Positions 62,901 through 64,000 of a stretch of 64,000 bases of DNA are shown here, one piece after another; positions within the stretch are counted from its first letter, which is position 1; each line of letters opens with the position of its first letter. Location: NCBI GenBank assembly GCA_028023455.1, contig JAQFVV010006475.1, positions 1,196,763-1,260,762 on the forward strand, read 5' to 3'. Below the pieces are notes generated by a model. The model saw only the letters and a program-made list of their open reading frames with translations, ran no database searches and was not told the DNA's origin. Source of the DNA: Epiperipatus broadwayi. Its lineage: Eukaryota > Onychophora > Udeonychophora > Euonychophora > Peripatidae. The translations under genes were made by a program, and so were the position numbers.

Positions 62901-64000
62901 TTTTTAAAAATTGATGAATTTGAATACTTTAACATTGCAGTTCAGTATTATTTAGCTAATTCTACCTAAATATGACAAAATCAGCGAAAAAATTCATTCA
63001 AAATATATTATTGTATACCAGCATGTCTCAAGTTCGCATTTTAAGCTTGGAAATACAGCTAGAATACAAATTTTTAAAAATTGATGAATTTGAATACTTT
63101 AACATTGCAGTTCAGTATTATTTAGCTAATTCTACCTAAATATGACAAAATCAGCGAAAAAATTCATTCAAAATATAGTATTGTACACCAGCATGTTCCA
63201 ATCGCGTTTTAAGCTTGGAAATACAGCTAGGATACAAATTTTTAAAAATTGATGAATTTCAATACTTTAACATTGCAGTTCAGTATTATTTAGCTAATTC
63301 TACCTAAATATGACAAAATCAGCGAAAAAATTTATTCAAAATATAGTATTGTACACCAGCATGTTCCAATCGCGTTTTAAGCTTGGAAATACAGCTAGGA
63401 TACAAATTTTTAAAAATTGATGAATTTGAATACTTTAACATTGCAGTTCAGTATTATTTAGCTAATTCTACCTAAATATGACAAAATCAGTGAAAAAATT
63501 TATTCCAAATATACTATTGTATACCAGCATGTCCATTTCGCGTTTTAAGCTTGGAAATACAGCTAGGATACAAATTTTTAAAAATTGATGAATTTGAATA
63601 CTTTAACATTGCAGTTCAGTATTATTTAGCTAATTCTACCTAAATATGACAAAATCAGCGAAAAAATTCATTCAAAATATAGTATTGTACACCAGCATGT
63701 TCCAATCGCGTTTTAAGCTTGGAAATACAGCTAGGATACAAATTTTTAAAAATTGATGAATTTGAATACTTTAACATTGCAGTTCAGTATTATTTAGCTA
63801 ATTCTACCTAAATATGACAAAATCAGCGAAAAAATTCATTCAAAATATAGTATTGTACACCAGCATGTTCATTTCGCGTTTTAAGCTTGGAAATACAGCT
63901 AGGATACAAATTTTTAAAAATTGATGAATTTGAATACTTTAACATTGCAGTTCAGTATTATTTAGCTAATTCTACCTAAATATGACAAAATCAGCGAAAA
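41907..64000. repeat. 168-bp satellite array, about 131 copies, open at the window end
   Basis: Head-to-tail units of 168 bp (individual units differ by a few bases) fill 22.1 kb with no interruption and continue past the window. Landmarks in order: CAAATTTTTAAAAATTGATG, TTTGAATACTTTAACATTG, CAGTTCAGTATTATTTAGC, TAATTCTACCTAAATATGAC, AAATCAGCGAAAAAATTC, TATTGTACACC or TATTGTATACC, a variable piece ending in CGCG, TTTTAAGCTTGG (HindIII site) and AAATACAGCTAGGATA. Most of the unit is almost invariant; differences cluster between TATTGTA and AAGCTT. Every reading frame is broken, so it is non-coding. It lies in an intron of the CEP83-like gene as far as the window shows. The unit length is close to nucleosome spacing, common for animal satellites. 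Confidence 0.99.

Noticed and set aside
41907-64000. CRISPR array
   Set aside because: The units are contiguous 168-bp tandem copies without unique spacers, in a eukaryotic intron.
41907-64000. CENP-B box in the satellite
   Set aside because: TTTCGCGTTTTAAGC has the TTCG start but lacks the conserved CGGG end, so no functional CENP-B box is supported.
41907-64000. Coding tandem-repeat protein (168 is a multiple of three)
   Set aside because: Each unit carries stop codons such as TAA and TGA in the reading frames, and no open frame spans units.

Overview
The window is AT-rich animal DNA with no bacterial features. It is almost entirely intron of one large plus-strand gene. Three short exons (512-656, 15567-15716, 38841-39204) splice in compatible phases into about 220 continuous residues of coiled coil. 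I identify this by remembered similarity as the middle-to-late part of CEP83 (CCDC41), a centriole distal-appendage protein needed for cilium assembly. The gene is incomplete at both window edges, and its introns are about 14.9 kb, 23.1 kb and more than 24.8 kb. The host is an invertebrate with ciliated cells. The transposon types (Jockey/I-like LINEs, a LINE ORF1 with an FP-like domain, a GIY-YIG Penelope-like element) fit an arthropod or another invertebrate. I cannot name the species.

First intron (657-15566): a decayed LINE C-terminus with a zinc-knuckle motif near 2.6-3.4 kb; local duplications and small hairpins at 4.3-5.1 kb; an unknown ~0.5 kb repeat present twice (5.2 and 9.9 kb) on either side of a well-preserved 5'-truncated LINE (6.35-8.88 kb, minus strand, YADD motif intact, one in-frame stop before the RT) that sits between two AAT/ATT microsatellites; an LTR-like stretch at 13.5-13.9 kb; and a tRNA-like retroposon candidate at 14.4 kb.

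Second intron (15717-38840): long featureless AT-rich DNA whose G/C strand bias flips near 20.8 kb; small tandem duplications; a short retroposon with a 12-bp target-site duplication (26.75-26.88 kb); two different, heavily mutated minus-strand LINEs abutting at 28.86 kb, the second keeping part of its ORF1; two further tRNA-like box B sites; and a Penelope-like fragment at 37.45-38.76 kb whose 3' end is repeated in inverted orientation, ending about 85 bp before the third exon.

Third intron (39205 to the end): about 2.7 kb of mixed unrecognised sequence, then an abrupt start at about 41907 of a 168-bp satellite that fills the rest of the window (about 131 copies, no interruption, end not reached). 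Variation between copies is concentrated in one short segment with a few discrete variants. Rare variant copies recur in the same order at multiples of about 24 and 13 units, so the array has expanded by duplicating multi-unit blocks. The satellite must be transcribed and spliced out if the CEP83-like gene is functional.
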